Source of the DNA: DATGIQ01 sp035295665
Lineage (GTDB): Bacteria > Planctomycetota > Planctomycetia > Gemmatales > Gemmataceae
Direction: 5' to 3'
Length of the DNA: 21,631 nt
Assembly (NCBI GenBank): GCA_035295665.1
Contig: DATGIQ010000701.1
Span: forward strand, 1-21,631
Each line of letters begins with the position of its first letter. Position 1 is the first letter of the stretch. Of the stretch, positions 1 to 7,136 are shown one piece after another. A program made the translations under genes and the position numbers. A model generated the notes under the pieces. That model saw only the letters and a list, made by a program, of their open reading frames with translations. It was not told the DNA's origin and did no database searches.

Positions 1-50
1 CTCGGGATTCCGTAAGAACGTAACCGCAATGACTCTCCCGGACGATCCCG

Positions 51-79
51 ATTATAAATCGAGCCATCGCTCCTGTCAG
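51..79 (-). promoter_or_regulatory. Sigma70-like promoter pointing out of the left edge
   Basis: Read on the minus strand, CTGACA (74-79; five of six matches to TTGACA) is followed after exactly 17 bp by a perfect TATAAT (51-56). Transcription would start near 44 and run leftward out of the window. It lies just downstream of the amidohydrolase stop codon on the same strand, so it probably drives the next gene beyond the left edge. This is a motif match only; the target gene is not visible. Confidence 0.5.
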
Positions 80-100
80 CAGTTCGACGCAGCAATCCGA

Positions 101-1474
101 TTACTTGCCCACCAGGTTCAGCACCGCCGTGCTCATGGTCAAGACGCCGGTTTTGATGCTCGGCTCCGGCACTGGATAATACACGTCGGAATGGAGCGAG
201 GGAATCGGCCGGCCGCCCTCCTTTCGGGCTTCGGCGATGCGCTCCGGCGGAAATGTGCCCAGGAAATACATGAAAATCGGGATCCCTTCCCGGCCATAGC
301 GGCTGAAATCCTCGCCGCCCATGACCGGTGGCCGTTCCTGTACATTTTCAGGACCAATTACTTCCTTGAGTGTCGCGATGGTCTTCCGCGTCAAGGCCGC
401 ATCATTGACCAGCGCGGGCGTAAATTCGCCGGGATCCACCTTCACGATCGGCTCCGGCGCCCGCGCTGCCTGGGCGGCGGCCTTGGCGATCCGCTCGATG
501 GCTTCCAGCGTGTGCATGCGCACCGCATCCTTCGTGGTTCGCACCGTGAGCTGGAGCTTCACTTCGTTGGGGATGATGTTGTGCTTGGTGCCGCCGTGGA
601 TCGAGCCAACGGTCACCACTGCCGGGTCCGTCGGATTGGTTTCCCGGCTCACAATCGTCTGGAGGTCCAGGACGATGCGCGCGGCAATGACGATCGGATC
701 AATAGCCATGTGCGGCGCCGACCCGTGGCCGCTCTTTCCCCGTACCGTGATGTCCACCGAATCGACATTGGCCAGGGCCAGCCCATCTGAGTAGGTGATA
801 CGGCCATAGGCGCTCCGCGAATCGCAGTGCAGGGCGAGACAATAGTTCGGCCTGGGGAAGCGTTTGAACAAGCCGGCTTCGAGCATCATCCGGGCACCGG
901 CACCAATCTCCTCTGCGGGTTGGCCGATGAAGATCAGTGTCCCTTGCCAGCGGTCCCGCATGCCGGCCAGGACGCGCGCGGTGCCGACCCAGCAGGTCAT
1001 GTGCATATCGTGGCCACAGGCGTGCATCACCCCGACGTCGTTGCCGTTCTTGTCGCGGGCCCGGACTTTGCTGGCGTAGGGCAGCCCGGTTTGTTCGACG
1101 ACCGGCAAGGCGTCCATGTCGGTCCGGACCAGGACCGTCGGACCCGCACCGTTCTTCAGAACGCCAACCACGCCATGCCCCCCGACGTTGGTGGTGACTT
1201 CGAACCCAAGCTCGCGTAATTCCTGGGCCAGCCGGGCCGAGGTCTGCACTTCCTGCAACGAAAGCTCCGGATGCTGGTGGAAATGCTTGTACAAGGACTC
1301 CAGCCGGCCATAGTCGTTGGCGACACGCTTCTGGACCTCCTGCACGCGCTCGTTGAGCGCGGTGACATCCTTCGTATCGGCCACGGTCTGCCCTGCGGTG
1401 ATTGCCAGGAACAGAACAGCAGCGCCCGCCCACCCTTGGTTCATGCCAACTCTACACACGCATCGTGTCCGCAT
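101..1474 (-). CDS. Secreted M20-family amidohydrolase / metallopeptidase
   Basis: Predicted 457-aa zinc-dependent amidohydrolase of the M20D group (IAA-amino-acid hydrolase / hippuricase / carboxypeptidase type), expected to cleave N-acyl amino acids or similar amides. Visible motifs are DMDALP (about 119-124), the metal-binding HACGHD (151-156), QPAEE with the catalytic glutamates (185-189), the SGHGSAPH segment of the dimerisation domain, and a late GGEDF metal-ligand motif. The N-terminus has arginines followed by a hydrophobic stretch (about 15-31), consistent with export. I chose the ATG at 1474 because AAGGA lies 7 nt upstream; the ATG at 1444 has no clear ribosome binding site, and the frame stays open to 1624 without another supported start. 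It stands alone, with no same-strand neighbour close upstream. The substrate cannot be read from the sequence. Confidence 0.9.
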   Translation of the reverse strand: MRTRCVCRVGMNQGWAGAAVLFLAITAGQTVADTKDVTALNERVQEVQKRVANDYGRLESLYKHFHQHPELSLQEVQTSARLAQELRELGFEVTTNVGGHGVVGVLKNGAGPTVLVRTDMDALPVVEQTGLPYASKVRARDKNGNDVGVMHACGHDMHMTCWVGTARVLAGMRDRWQGTLIFIGQPAEEIGAGARMMLEAGLFKRFPRPNYCLALHCDSRSAYGRITYSDGLALANVDSVDITVRGKSGHGSAPHMAIDPIVIAARIVLDLQTIVSRETNPTDPAVVTVGSIHGGTKHNIIPNEVKLQLTVRTTKDAVRMHTLEAIERIAKAAAQAARAPEPIVKVDPGEFTPALVNDAALTRKTIATLKEVIGPENVQERPPVMGGEDFSRYGREGIPIFMYFLGTFPPERIAEARKEGGRPIPSLHSDVYYPVPEPSIKTGVLTMSTAVLNLVGK

Positions 1475-1746
1475 ACGTCCGTCCTTCGCTCTTTGGCTCG
1501 CAAGAAGTAAAAACGATCGAATCGCTACAACCACTGCCCAATGGTCCAACGCAGCGATGGCAGCCTCCCCGCAGGCAAGGACCATCGGGCGTTCGGTATC
1601 TACTGTATGGAAACCACGCAACAATTGACACGCGAAGCACTTCGGGACAAGGAGGATGGGACAGATGTCGCCAGACCGAAGGGGAAGGTCGTCGATGAGG
1701 CGTTTGATTTCCGAAAAGCTCGGTTGGGCGTCAGAAATGCGGGGAG

Positions 1747-1762
1747 AAAATTCCGGAATTTT
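1747..1762. promoter_or_regulatory. 16-bp perfect palindrome, candidate operator
   Basis: AAAATTCCGGAATTTT is a perfect 16-bp palindrome that ends at the edge of the -35 area of the TATAAT promoter downstream (1787-1792). That position is typical for a dimeric repressor or activator. No regulator gene is adjacent, so the role is inferred from geometry only. Confidence 0.35.
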
Positions 1763-1764
1763 GC

Positions 1765-1792
1765 TTCTGCAATCGGCTGCGAGACGTATAAT
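1765..1792 (+). promoter_or_regulatory. Promoter with perfect TATAAT box
   Basis: A perfect TATAAT lies at 1787-1792. The -35 region is poor: TTCTGC at 1765-1770 with a 16-bp spacer, or TTGCTT at 1761-1766 with a 20-bp spacer. Initiation would fall near 1799-1801, at the first base pairs of a stable hairpin. A weak -35 beside a palindrome suggests an activated or regulated promoter. It would drive the structured region and the 69-aa gene at 2050. Confidence 0.45.
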
Positions 1793-1798
1793 GCAGGT

Positions 1799-2035
1799 AG
1801 AGAGGGTGAACTCCTCTCTCGGTGGAAAGGTTTACCTCCCGCTCGTACTTCTGCCCGCTTAATCCTTTCTCCCGCAGTGGCGTCTCGAGCCCGCCTGCGC
1901 AAAGGCGTTCTCGACAGTGGGGACTGCGCGGTACCAGTGGGACGAGACCCCGAACTCGGCATCGCTGCCGAGTGGGTAGTGGTAAATGGGCTCGGGTCGA
2001 GGTTTGCCCGGCCAGGTGATAACAATCCCTGAAAT
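1799..2035 (+). ncRNA. Candidate structured RNA or long 5' leader
   Basis: No convincing protein is encoded here, but the sequence is dense in complementary segments. AGAGAGG (1799-1805) pairs with CCTCTCT (1813-1819) right at the predicted transcript start. GTCTCG (1882-1887) pairs with CGAGAC (1943-1948). CGAGCCC (1886-1892) pairs with GGGCTCG (1988-1994). CTCGGC (1955-1960) pairs with GCCGAG (1967-1972). The second and third pairings overlap at 1886-1887 and cannot both form completely, as in a switching leader. I could not match it to RNase P RNA, tmRNA, SRP RNA, 6S RNA or a known riboswitch. It is either an independent small RNA or a leader controlling the 69-aa gene 15 nt downstream. 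Confidence 0.35.
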
Positions 2036-2049
2036 GGAAGGGGTAAAGC

Positions 2050-2259
2050 ATGCCTACCAAACGTCTGACGTTGCAGCAGCGTCGCGATATTTTTCGAGAC
2101 CTGGTTGCAACCCAGGATCTGGGGATGCCCGTGCGTCGATCCTACCAGATCGTGACCGAGAAATACGACATCACGGATGTCCAACTGCGGCAAATCGAGG
2201 ATGAAGGCCTCGATAAGGAATGGCCGCCTTTGAACGAAGCCATGCAAGAGGTGGGCTGA
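2050..2259 (+). CDS. Small conserved-looking hypothetical protein (69 aa)
   Basis: A 69-aa soluble, charged protein with no signal peptide, no membrane segment and no cysteine. Its composition (LTLQQRRDIFRDLV near the start, QLRQIEDEGLDKEWPPL near the end) suggests two or three helices. It looks like a small helical DNA-binding or adaptor protein, but I do not recognise a family. The ATG at 2050 is preceded by GGAAGGGG about 8 nt upstream, a good ribosome binding site. It stands alone behind the structured leader. Coding character and ribosome binding site make it probably real; the function is unknown. Confidence 0.65.
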   Translation: MPTKRLTLQQRRDIFRDLVATQDLGMPVRRSYQIVTEKYDITDVQLRQIEDEGLDKEWPPLNEAMQEVG

Positions 2260-2419
2260 ACCGCACGCTTGACCATCCGGCGGCCGTGCCACCTGGTGGA
2301 ACGGTTTCGCCTTTGCCTCCATAGTGCGACGGAGCTACTGTTCGAGGAGAGTCTCGACTGGTTGCTCCGTCGCTTTTTGGATGGCTCCTGCCTGGCACGG
2401 CCCATCACATCGGTTTTGA

Positions 2420-2450
2420 TTTCGCGGCAGCTCGCAGAACCGCCGCGAAA
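2420..2450. terminator. Hairpin between the 69-aa gene and the AhpD-like gene
   Basis: TTTCGCGGC (2420-2428) and GCCGCGAAA (2442-2450) form a perfect 9-bp stem with a 13-nt loop. It sits 25 bp past the stop of the minus-strand AhpD-like gene and between two convergent genes, which is where a terminator is expected. Neither strand shows a clean U-run after it, so it may act with a protein factor or simply protect the mRNA end. Confidence 0.4.
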
Positions 2451-2475
2451 CCGACCCGAGCAACTCGAACGTGCA

Positions 2476-2991
2476 TCAGGGCAGCTCGACCGCGAAGCTC
2501 TCGTTGAATCGGTTGGTCCAGTTAGCCAAGCCGACTGTTGCCGCTAGGACCACGAGCTGCTCCGGTGATAAATGCTTGGAAAGCTGCTGCATAAGGCTGT
2601 TCGTGACTTTGCCCTGGCGGGTCCATTGTTCGGCAAACTGCAGCACGGCCTTTTCGAGCTCGCTGTAGACGCCGCTTTGCTCATATCGTTCCAAATCTCG
2701 GATCTGCGCTTCGCTGAGACCGGCCTTCTGACCGATGGCCTTGTGGTAATGCAGTCAATAGTTACAGCCGTTCAGCTGGCTCGTCTTCAAGTAAGCCAGC
2801 TCCCGGAGTTTGGGTTCTAGCCCGTGCTGGATAGCGCTGTTGAGATCGAGCGTGGCTTGGAGGACCGAAGGGGCATGGCCCAGGGTGCGGAAGATGTTGG
2901 GTACTCCTCCAAACTTGGCCTGGATCCCCTGGAAGAGTGTCTTGGCCTTGTCGGAAGCGAGCGTATCCTTGAGCGGAAGCACGTGTGGCAT
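2476..2991 (-). CDS. AhpD/CMD-like peroxidase, putative selenoprotein (in-frame TGA)
   Basis: Predicted 171-aa member of the carboxymuconolactone decarboxylase / AhpD-like family, thiol-dependent peroxidases or reductases acting in the cytoplasm. Read straight through, the frame has a single TGA at 2755-2757 (codon 79), flanked by NGCNY and LHYHKAIG. Family members normally read NGCxYC there, so TGA stands exactly at the second Cys of the catalytic CxxC. The spacing E64-x11-C76-x2-U79-x3-H83 equals that of the AhpD catalytic residues (E118, C130, C133, H137 in M. tuberculosis AhpD). After TGA the frame is intact for 92 codons and ends with a family-like tail (WTNRFNESFAVELP). The ATG at 2991 has AGGAG 7 nt upstream. 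Selenocysteine is the best explanation; a TGC-to-TGA mutation or sequencing error is the alternative. It is divergent to the MoxR operon. Confidence 0.8.
2719..2757 (-). promoter_or_regulatory. Possible bacterial SECIS element after the TGA
   Basis: On the mRNA, starting 14 nt after UGA, GGCC (2740-2737) can pair with GGCC (2725-2722) around an 11-nt loop containing GGUC. ACC upstream and GGU downstream add three pairs across a 4-nt bulge. An alternative 6-bp stem pairs UGACUG (2757-2752) with CGGUCA (2734-2729). Bacterial SECIS elements are short, loosely conserved hairpins about 16-37 nt after UGA with a G early in the loop, so this fits only in a general way. GC-rich sequence forms such hairpins easily. 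Confidence 0.3.
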
Positions 2992-3069
2992 AGCTGGCTC
3001 CTGGAACGGAAGACGATTGGAATCAAGTTTCCCGTACGCCTTATCCTAGCCGGATATTAGCCCGTTCGC

Positions 3070-3090
3070 CACCGCCGGCGATCGGCGGTG
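3070..3090. repeat. Inverted repeat in the divergent intergenic region
   Basis: CACCGCCG (3070-3077) and CGGCGGTG (3083-3090) form a perfect 8-bp inverted repeat around a 5-nt centre. It lies in the 209-bp region between the minus-strand AhpD-like gene and the plus-strand MoxR operon, upstream of the operon's candidate promoter. It could be an operator serving either direction; there is no U-tract to suggest a terminator. Confidence 0.35.
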
Positions 3091-3128
3091 CTGTGATTTC
3101 CGAGGCCTGCCGGACTGCTTGCGAATCC

Positions 3129-3157
3129 TTGCTGTTGCAAATGGGCGCCCTTAAAAT
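3129..3157 (+). promoter_or_regulatory. Candidate promoter of the MoxR/DUF58 operon
   Basis: TTGCTG (3129-3134) and TAAAAT (3152-3157) are separated by 17 bp. The -10 matches five of six consensus bases, the -35 only the TTG. The start would be near 3164, leaving a leader of about 37 nt. This also argues against upstream in-frame ATGs and supports the start at 3201. Confidence 0.4.
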
Positions 3158-3200
3158 GCGAAATAGAGTTAGGACTCCTTGGGCCAAGGGAAAAGTGCGT

Positions 3201-4604
3201 ATGCCCGTACCGGGAAGGGGACCATGGTTGGTGGGCTTGGTGATCCTGCTGGCGGGAGTCTCTGCGCGCGCCGCAGCCCAAGCCGGGATCGATGATGATC
3301 TGCTGGACGAAAAGATCAGCCGGTCGCATCTCATTGATCCGAGCCGATTTGGCTTACCCGAGGGGAGTGCCGAGGAACTCTTTCTTCAACGGCTCAAATC
3401 CATCCACACCAAGGAAATCGGCGAGGGGCTGGGGAAACAATTGCGGCCCGACGTCCTGGACACACTCCGTCAAAATCAGGATGCCGTGAAGACGTTTCTT
3501 AAGGAATTCAAAATTACCCAGCTTCCCGAAGATTTGCGGAAGAAGTTTGCCGGTCGCGAGAGCGAAATCGAGGAGTTGATCCAGTCCATGGACGCCGAGC
3601 AGTTCCTGAAATATGCTCAGGAAGCGCAAGGAATCCATCCCGCGCCGGCAGCCGGTGCGGGGCAATCCGGTTCGTCTTCGGGAACGCCGTCGAATCCGTC
3701 GGTGCCTTCGCCCTCACAGGACTCCGGTGCGCTGAGCCAGGCGGAATCCAAAACCCAAGAAACGAGCCCCTCTGACGGGAGTTCGGGCGATCAACCCGCG
3801 AAGTCCGTGGTGGGCCGCTGGCTCCTCGAAGCCGCCAATCATTTCAAGGATCTCGATCCTGCGTTGCGCAATTCGCCGGCATTACGCAAAATTGTGCACG
3901 AATTGAGTCAGAAGATGGACGGAGCGGACGATCGCTGGAAACAGCTCGACGACGGGGCGAATGCGGTGGCCGAGCGGTTTGCCCGCCTTGGCCAAGTGCT
4001 GCCCCTGAGCCGCCTGGTGCCCGAGCAAGGCATTTCCTGGCCGCGCAGTCTCACCGGGCAATCCTGGTCCCACTTGCACTGGCCCGAGTCTGGTCCCCGA
4101 GTCGGACGCCTGGGGTCTCCCTCCCTGCCGCAGGCCGGCATGCCAGATTTGACCGGGGAAGCGGGCTGGCGGGCCGTGGGGATGGTTGGGCTCCTGACGA
4201 TTGTGGTCCTGGTCCTCTGGAAAACATTCGGGCACAATCCGGCACGCGCCGACGGCGCTCGGGACGCCTGGAAGCTGGGGCCTTGGCCAATCCATCCCAC
4301 GGCAGTGAAGACACGCGCGGAATTGATCCAGGCCTTCGAGTATTTATCGCTGCTCCGTCTGGGCCCGACGGCACGCAACTGGCATCATTGGGCCATTGCG
4401 TCAGGCCTCGGTCGCTCTTCGGATGCTGCCCCTTCCCCCCGCAGTTGGGCCGACGACTCCAGCGAACGCCTCCGAGCAGCCGAACAGCTGGCTTTCCTGT
4501 ACGAACAGGCACGGTATGCCCCGGCCGCGGAGGCACTCCCCGAAGCGGCCTTGGCCACAGCGCGGCGCGATCTTTGTCTGTTGGCTGGAGTGCCCCTCGC
4601 ATGA
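3201..4604 (+). CDS. DUF4129-type exported membrane-anchored protein, first gene of the MoxR operon
   Basis: 467 aa. It starts with a signal peptide (hydrophobic LVGLVILLAGVSARAAAQA), followed by a soluble region, a Ser/Pro/Gly-rich linker (about 148-198) and a second soluble segment. One membrane helix follows (about 323-343, AVGMVGLLTIVVLVLW), then a C-terminal helical domain. The C-terminal pattern (RAELIQAFEYLSLLRLG, then AAEQLAFLYEQARYAP and a closing ARRDLCLLAG) is that of DUF4129, typically encoded beside MoxR and DUF58 genes. The ATG at 3201 was chosen because AAGGGA lies upstream, a signal peptide follows directly and it lies behind the candidate promoter; earlier ATGs at 3093 and 3156 lack these. 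Its stop overlaps the next start as ATGA. The function is unknown; the large variable N-terminal part is not recognised. Confidence 0.75.
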   Translation: MPVPGRGPWLVGLVILLAGVSARAAAQAGIDDDLLDEKISRSHLIDPSRFGLPEGSAEELFLQRLKSIHTKEIGEGLGKQLRPDVLDTLRQNQDAVKTFLKEFKITQLPEDLRKKFAGRESEIEELIQSMDAEQFLKYAQEAQGIHPAPAAGAGQSGSSSGTPSNPSVPSPSQDSGALSQAESKTQETSPSDGSSGDQPAKSVVGRWLLEAANHFKDLDPALRNSPALRKIVHELSQKMDGADDRWKQLDDGANAVAERFARLGQVLPLSRLVPEQGISWPRSLTGQSWSHLHWPESGPRVGRLGSPSLPQAGMPDLTGEAGWRAVGMVGLLTIVVLVLWKTFGHNPARADGARDAWKLGPWPIHPTAVKTRAELIQAFEYLSLLRLGPTARNWHHWAIASGLGRSSDAAPSPRSWADDSSERLRAAEQLAFLYEQARYAPAAEALPEAALATARRDLCLLAGVPLA

Positions 4605-6040
4605 ACCTGCGCCCGCGCTGCCCGTCCAGCCTTGCTCGCCTGGCGCTTGGTACCCTGAGCATGCTTGGGGTTGCTGCGTTGCTCCGCCCCGTGCAGGCCG
4701 AGCAGGTTTCGGTCTCCTTCGCTCAGGGCACGCACCTTTTCCGCCGCATCCTTCATGACCTGAACCTCCAGCCGCTTCGGGGGTTTGGCCAGTTAAACGA
4801 CCCGGCAAACAAGCTACTGATCGTCCTGGGAGAAGCCGAGTCGGTCCGGAATCGGCTAGACCTTCAGCGGTTCGTCGAACAGGGGGGCGCGGTCCTGGTG
4901 GCCACGGACCGGAAGTGCGTGAAGCTTTTGGAGCCCTTCGGCATTCGGGTCGTCGGCAACCTCGTGAAGGCTTCCAATTCCCGCTACATCTACAAGGGGC
5001 TTGATGAATGTGTTTTCATCCGGCCGGGCGACAAGCCGTCTTTTCTATTCGAAAATCTTTCGGTGGAGGAGAATCTTTCGCAAGTCGCTACCAATCGGTC
5101 CGGATACTTGGACCCGGTGGATCGTCGACTGCGGGTGCTGGCGACTTTCCCGTCCGGTTGTTTTGCGGTCACCGGGGGAGGAACCCATTATAGCATCCGG
5201 ACCTATCCGTTCGCCGCCGGCGGCGATTGGCGAAAGGGACGAATCCTGGTCTTGGCCGATCATAGTGTGTTCATCAACGCCATGATGTGGCAGCCGGACA
5301 TCGACAATTTCGATTTTGCCTACAACTGCGTGAATTGGCTTACGGATGGCGGGAAGCGGAACGAAGTCCTGTTCCTCGAAGAAGGAGAGGTCCAATCCTC
5401 GTTCGAAGTACCCCTGAGGGAGCCCCCCCTGCCCCCCTTGAAGGCGATTGTCGAAGCGATGGACAAGGGCCTGGGACAGCTCGAAAGCGACGACGTCTTC
5501 AATCGGATGATCCAGAAAGCGGTGACCGAGGTCGCGACACCGGCAGACAGATGGCTGCGCACCCTGATCCTGATCTCGACCGCGTTCCTCGGGCTGTTTG
5601 CCCTGGCGCGACTCAGCCAAGCACGCCATCGGCCAGAAAAAGCACCCCCGCCGGCAGCCGCCGTTCCCGAAGGAACGCTGTCTGGGAGTTTGCTCGATCA
5701 GCGTCACCAGGCGATGGAACAGGAAGGGAATTATTGGGAGGCAGCCCGGGCGCTGGCCCGGAAGGGTCTTGAGCCGGCGCTGTCGGTTTCTTTGCCGGCC
5801 AACCCGCGAGCAGCCGTCGGCCAGGTCAGTCTGCCGACCTTGAACATACCGGGAGGATGGTGGCAAAATTGGAGGCAGCGGCGCCGATTCAAGCGGCTTT
5901 GGCAGCTGGCGTTCGGAACCGAGCCGGTTCGGATTTCTGCGCGGCAGCTTCAGCGTCTCGGCCCGGAGATGGAAGCCATGAAGGGCGTGCTGGCGCGATC
6001 CAATTTGTCGTCTGGCTCATCCCAATCCCGTCTTGCCTGA
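4601..6040 (+). CDS. DUF4350-type membrane-anchored protein
   Basis: 479 aa. A signal-peptide-like start (MNLRPRCPSSLARLALG to RPVQA) is followed by a Rossmann-like GATase-type domain with LLIVLGEAE, then LQRFVEQGGAVLVATD, characteristic of the DUF4350 proteins found in MoxR operons. A membrane helix lies late in the protein (LRTLILISTAFLGLFALARL). A basic cytoplasmic tail follows (WWQNWRQRRRFKRLW). The start was set at 4601 from the ATGA overlap with the preceding gene and the signal peptide; the frame is open upstream to 4283, but that part overlaps the coding DUF4129 domain. It presumably works with the MoxR ATPase at the membrane, as an accessory or substrate-binding part. No catalytic residues can be assigned. 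Confidence 0.75.
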   Translation: MNLRPRCPSSLARLALGTLSMLGVAALLRPVQAEQVSVSFAQGTHLFRRILHDLNLQPLRGFGQLNDPANKLLIVLGEAESVRNRLDLQRFVEQGGAVLVATDRKCVKLLEPFGIRVVGNLVKASNSRYIYKGLDECVFIRPGDKPSFLFENLSVEENLSQVATNRSGYLDPVDRRLRVLATFPSGCFAVTGGGTHYSIRTYPFAAGGDWRKGRILVLADHSVFINAMMWQPDIDNFDFAYNCVNWLTDGGKRNEVLFLEEGEVQSSFEVPLREPPLPPLKAIVEAMDKGLGQLESDDVFNRMIQKAVTEVATPADRWLRTLILISTAFLGLFALARLSQARHRPEKAPPPAAAVPEGTLSGSLLDQRHQAMEQEGNYWEAARALARKGLEPALSVSLPANPRAAVGQVSLPTLNIPGGWWQNWRQRRRFKRLWQLAFGTEPVRISARQLQRLGPEMEAMKGVLARSNLSSGSSQSRLA

Positions 6041-6145
6041 ACGGGAGAAAGGCGGCTTCCCGGTAGCCGAAGCTGTACAATACTCGAGACTCAGGCCCGC
6101 GGCGGTCGGTGAAAAGGTCCAGCCCGTTTTCATGAGCAGCCATCC

Positions 6146-7132
6146 ATGACGTCCCAGCTAGAAGGTAGACCCGACACCGCGCATATCCGCCAGTGGGCTG
6201 AGCAGCTCCGAACCCTGCGCGACAAGACGCTTACCGAGGTTGGCCGCGTGGTCGTGGGCATGGAGGCCGTCACGCACCAGTTTCTCATTGCCCTCCTGGC
6301 AGGAGGGCATGTCCTCCTCGAAGGCGTGCCGGGTGTCGCCAAGACGACCCTCTCCAAAACGTTCGCTCAGATCCTCGGCGTTCAGTACAATCGTTTGCAA
6401 TTCACTCCCGACCTGCTGCCGTCCGATGTGACTGGCACGTACATCTTTGACCGCAAGGAAAATGATTTTGTCCTCCGCAAGGGGCCGATTTTTTGTAATG
6501 TCCTCCTTGCCGACGAGGTCAATCGGGCGCCGGCAAAAACGCAGTCGGCCTTGCTGGAGGCCATGCAAGAAATCCAGGTGACGATCGAAGGCACGACCCT
6601 GTTGCTGCCCCAGCCGTTCATGGTTTTGGCTACACAGAACCCGGTCGAACAGGAGGGAGTGTATCGGCTGCCCGAGGCCCAGCTGGACCGTTTCTTGCTG
6701 CGCGTCGAGATGGGCTATCCCGGCCACGCTAGCGAAGTGGAAATGCTCAAGCTCCATAGCCGGCCCGTGGAGGAAGTGGATCAGCTTTTCAATGCCGAGA
6801 CGATCCTCGAGATCCAGCGGCAATTAGCCGGCGTGCATGGCAACGACACGCTGCTGCATTACATCATCGATCTGGCCGAGGCGAGCCGAAACCATCCGGA
6901 CCTGTCGCTGGGAGCCAGTCCGCGCGCTGCTCTCTGTTTGCTGCGTTGCGCCCGCGCCCGTGCCTGGCTGGATGGCCGGCATTATTTCACTCACGAGGAT
7001 GTGCATGCGGTTGCCCCCGGCGTGCTGGGCCATCGCCTTATCATTCGGCCCGAAGCGGAGGTCGAGGGGAAACAGACGATCGATGTGATTCGCGAGCTGC
7101 TCGATTCCCTCCCGGTGCTCGAAACAACGTAA
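6146..7132 (+). CDS. MoxR-family AAA+ ATPase
   Basis: 328 aa, the usual length for the family. MoxR ATPases act as chaperones for assembly or activation of protein complexes, often with partners that carry von Willebrand A domains. The Walker A motif is GVPGVAKTT (60-68), Walker B is LLADE (120-124) followed by VNRAPAKTQSALLEAMQE, sensor 1 is ATQNP (N165) and sensor 2 lies in GASPRAAL. All catalytic elements are intact, so it should be active. It lacks signal peptide and membrane helices and acts in the cytoplasm. The 105-bp gap after the DUF4350 gene holds no clear promoter, so it is probably in the same operon. No strong ribosome binding site precedes the ATG at 6146, but the family N-terminus starts at this point. 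Confidence 0.93.
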   Translation: MTSQLEGRPDTAHIRQWAEQLRTLRDKTLTEVGRVVVGMEAVTHQFLIALLAGGHVLLEGVPGVAKTTLSKTFAQILGVQYNRLQFTPDLLPSDVTGTYIFDRKENDFVLRKGPIFCNVLLADEVNRAPAKTQSALLEAMQEIQVTIEGTTLLLPQPFMVLATQNPVEQEGVYRLPEAQLDRFLLRVEMGYPGHASEVEMLKLHSRPVEEVDQLFNAETILEIQRQLAGVHGNDTLLHYIIDLAEASRNHPDLSLGASPRAALCLLRCARARAWLDGRHYFTHEDVHAVAPGVLGHRLIIRPEAEVEGKQTIDVIRELLDSLPVLETT

Positions 7133-7136
7133 ATTC

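Noticed and set aside
1949..1960. CCGAACTCGG similar to the conserved loop of 5S rRNA
   Set aside because: The flanking sequence does not form the 5S helices and no rRNA genes are nearby; the match is limited to ten bases.
1541..2032. A 163-aa plus-strand frame covering the promoter and structured region
   Set aside because: No family-like pattern; a perfect TATAAT and several stems lie within it, so non-coding function is more likely.
1600..2322. A 240-aa minus-strand frame across the structured region and the 69-aa gene
   Set aside because: It has irregular composition rich in Arg, Ser and Pro, overlaps the better supported 69-aa gene and has no ribosome binding site.
2282..2402. GGCCGTGCC and GGCACGGCC as ends of a small mobile element
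   Set aside because: Nine-base arms about 100 bp apart are expected by chance in GC-rich DNA, and no target duplication or transposase is seen.
2755..2991. Two separate short genes (78 aa and 72 aa) instead of one AhpD-like gene
   Set aside because: Both are in the same frame, separated by a single TGA, and together make one complete family member; the second has only a TTG start and no ribosome binding site.
5045..5866. A 273-aa minus-strand frame opposite the DUF4350 gene
   Set aside because: It lies entirely inside a gene with a clear domain, signal peptide and operon context, and has no start signal.
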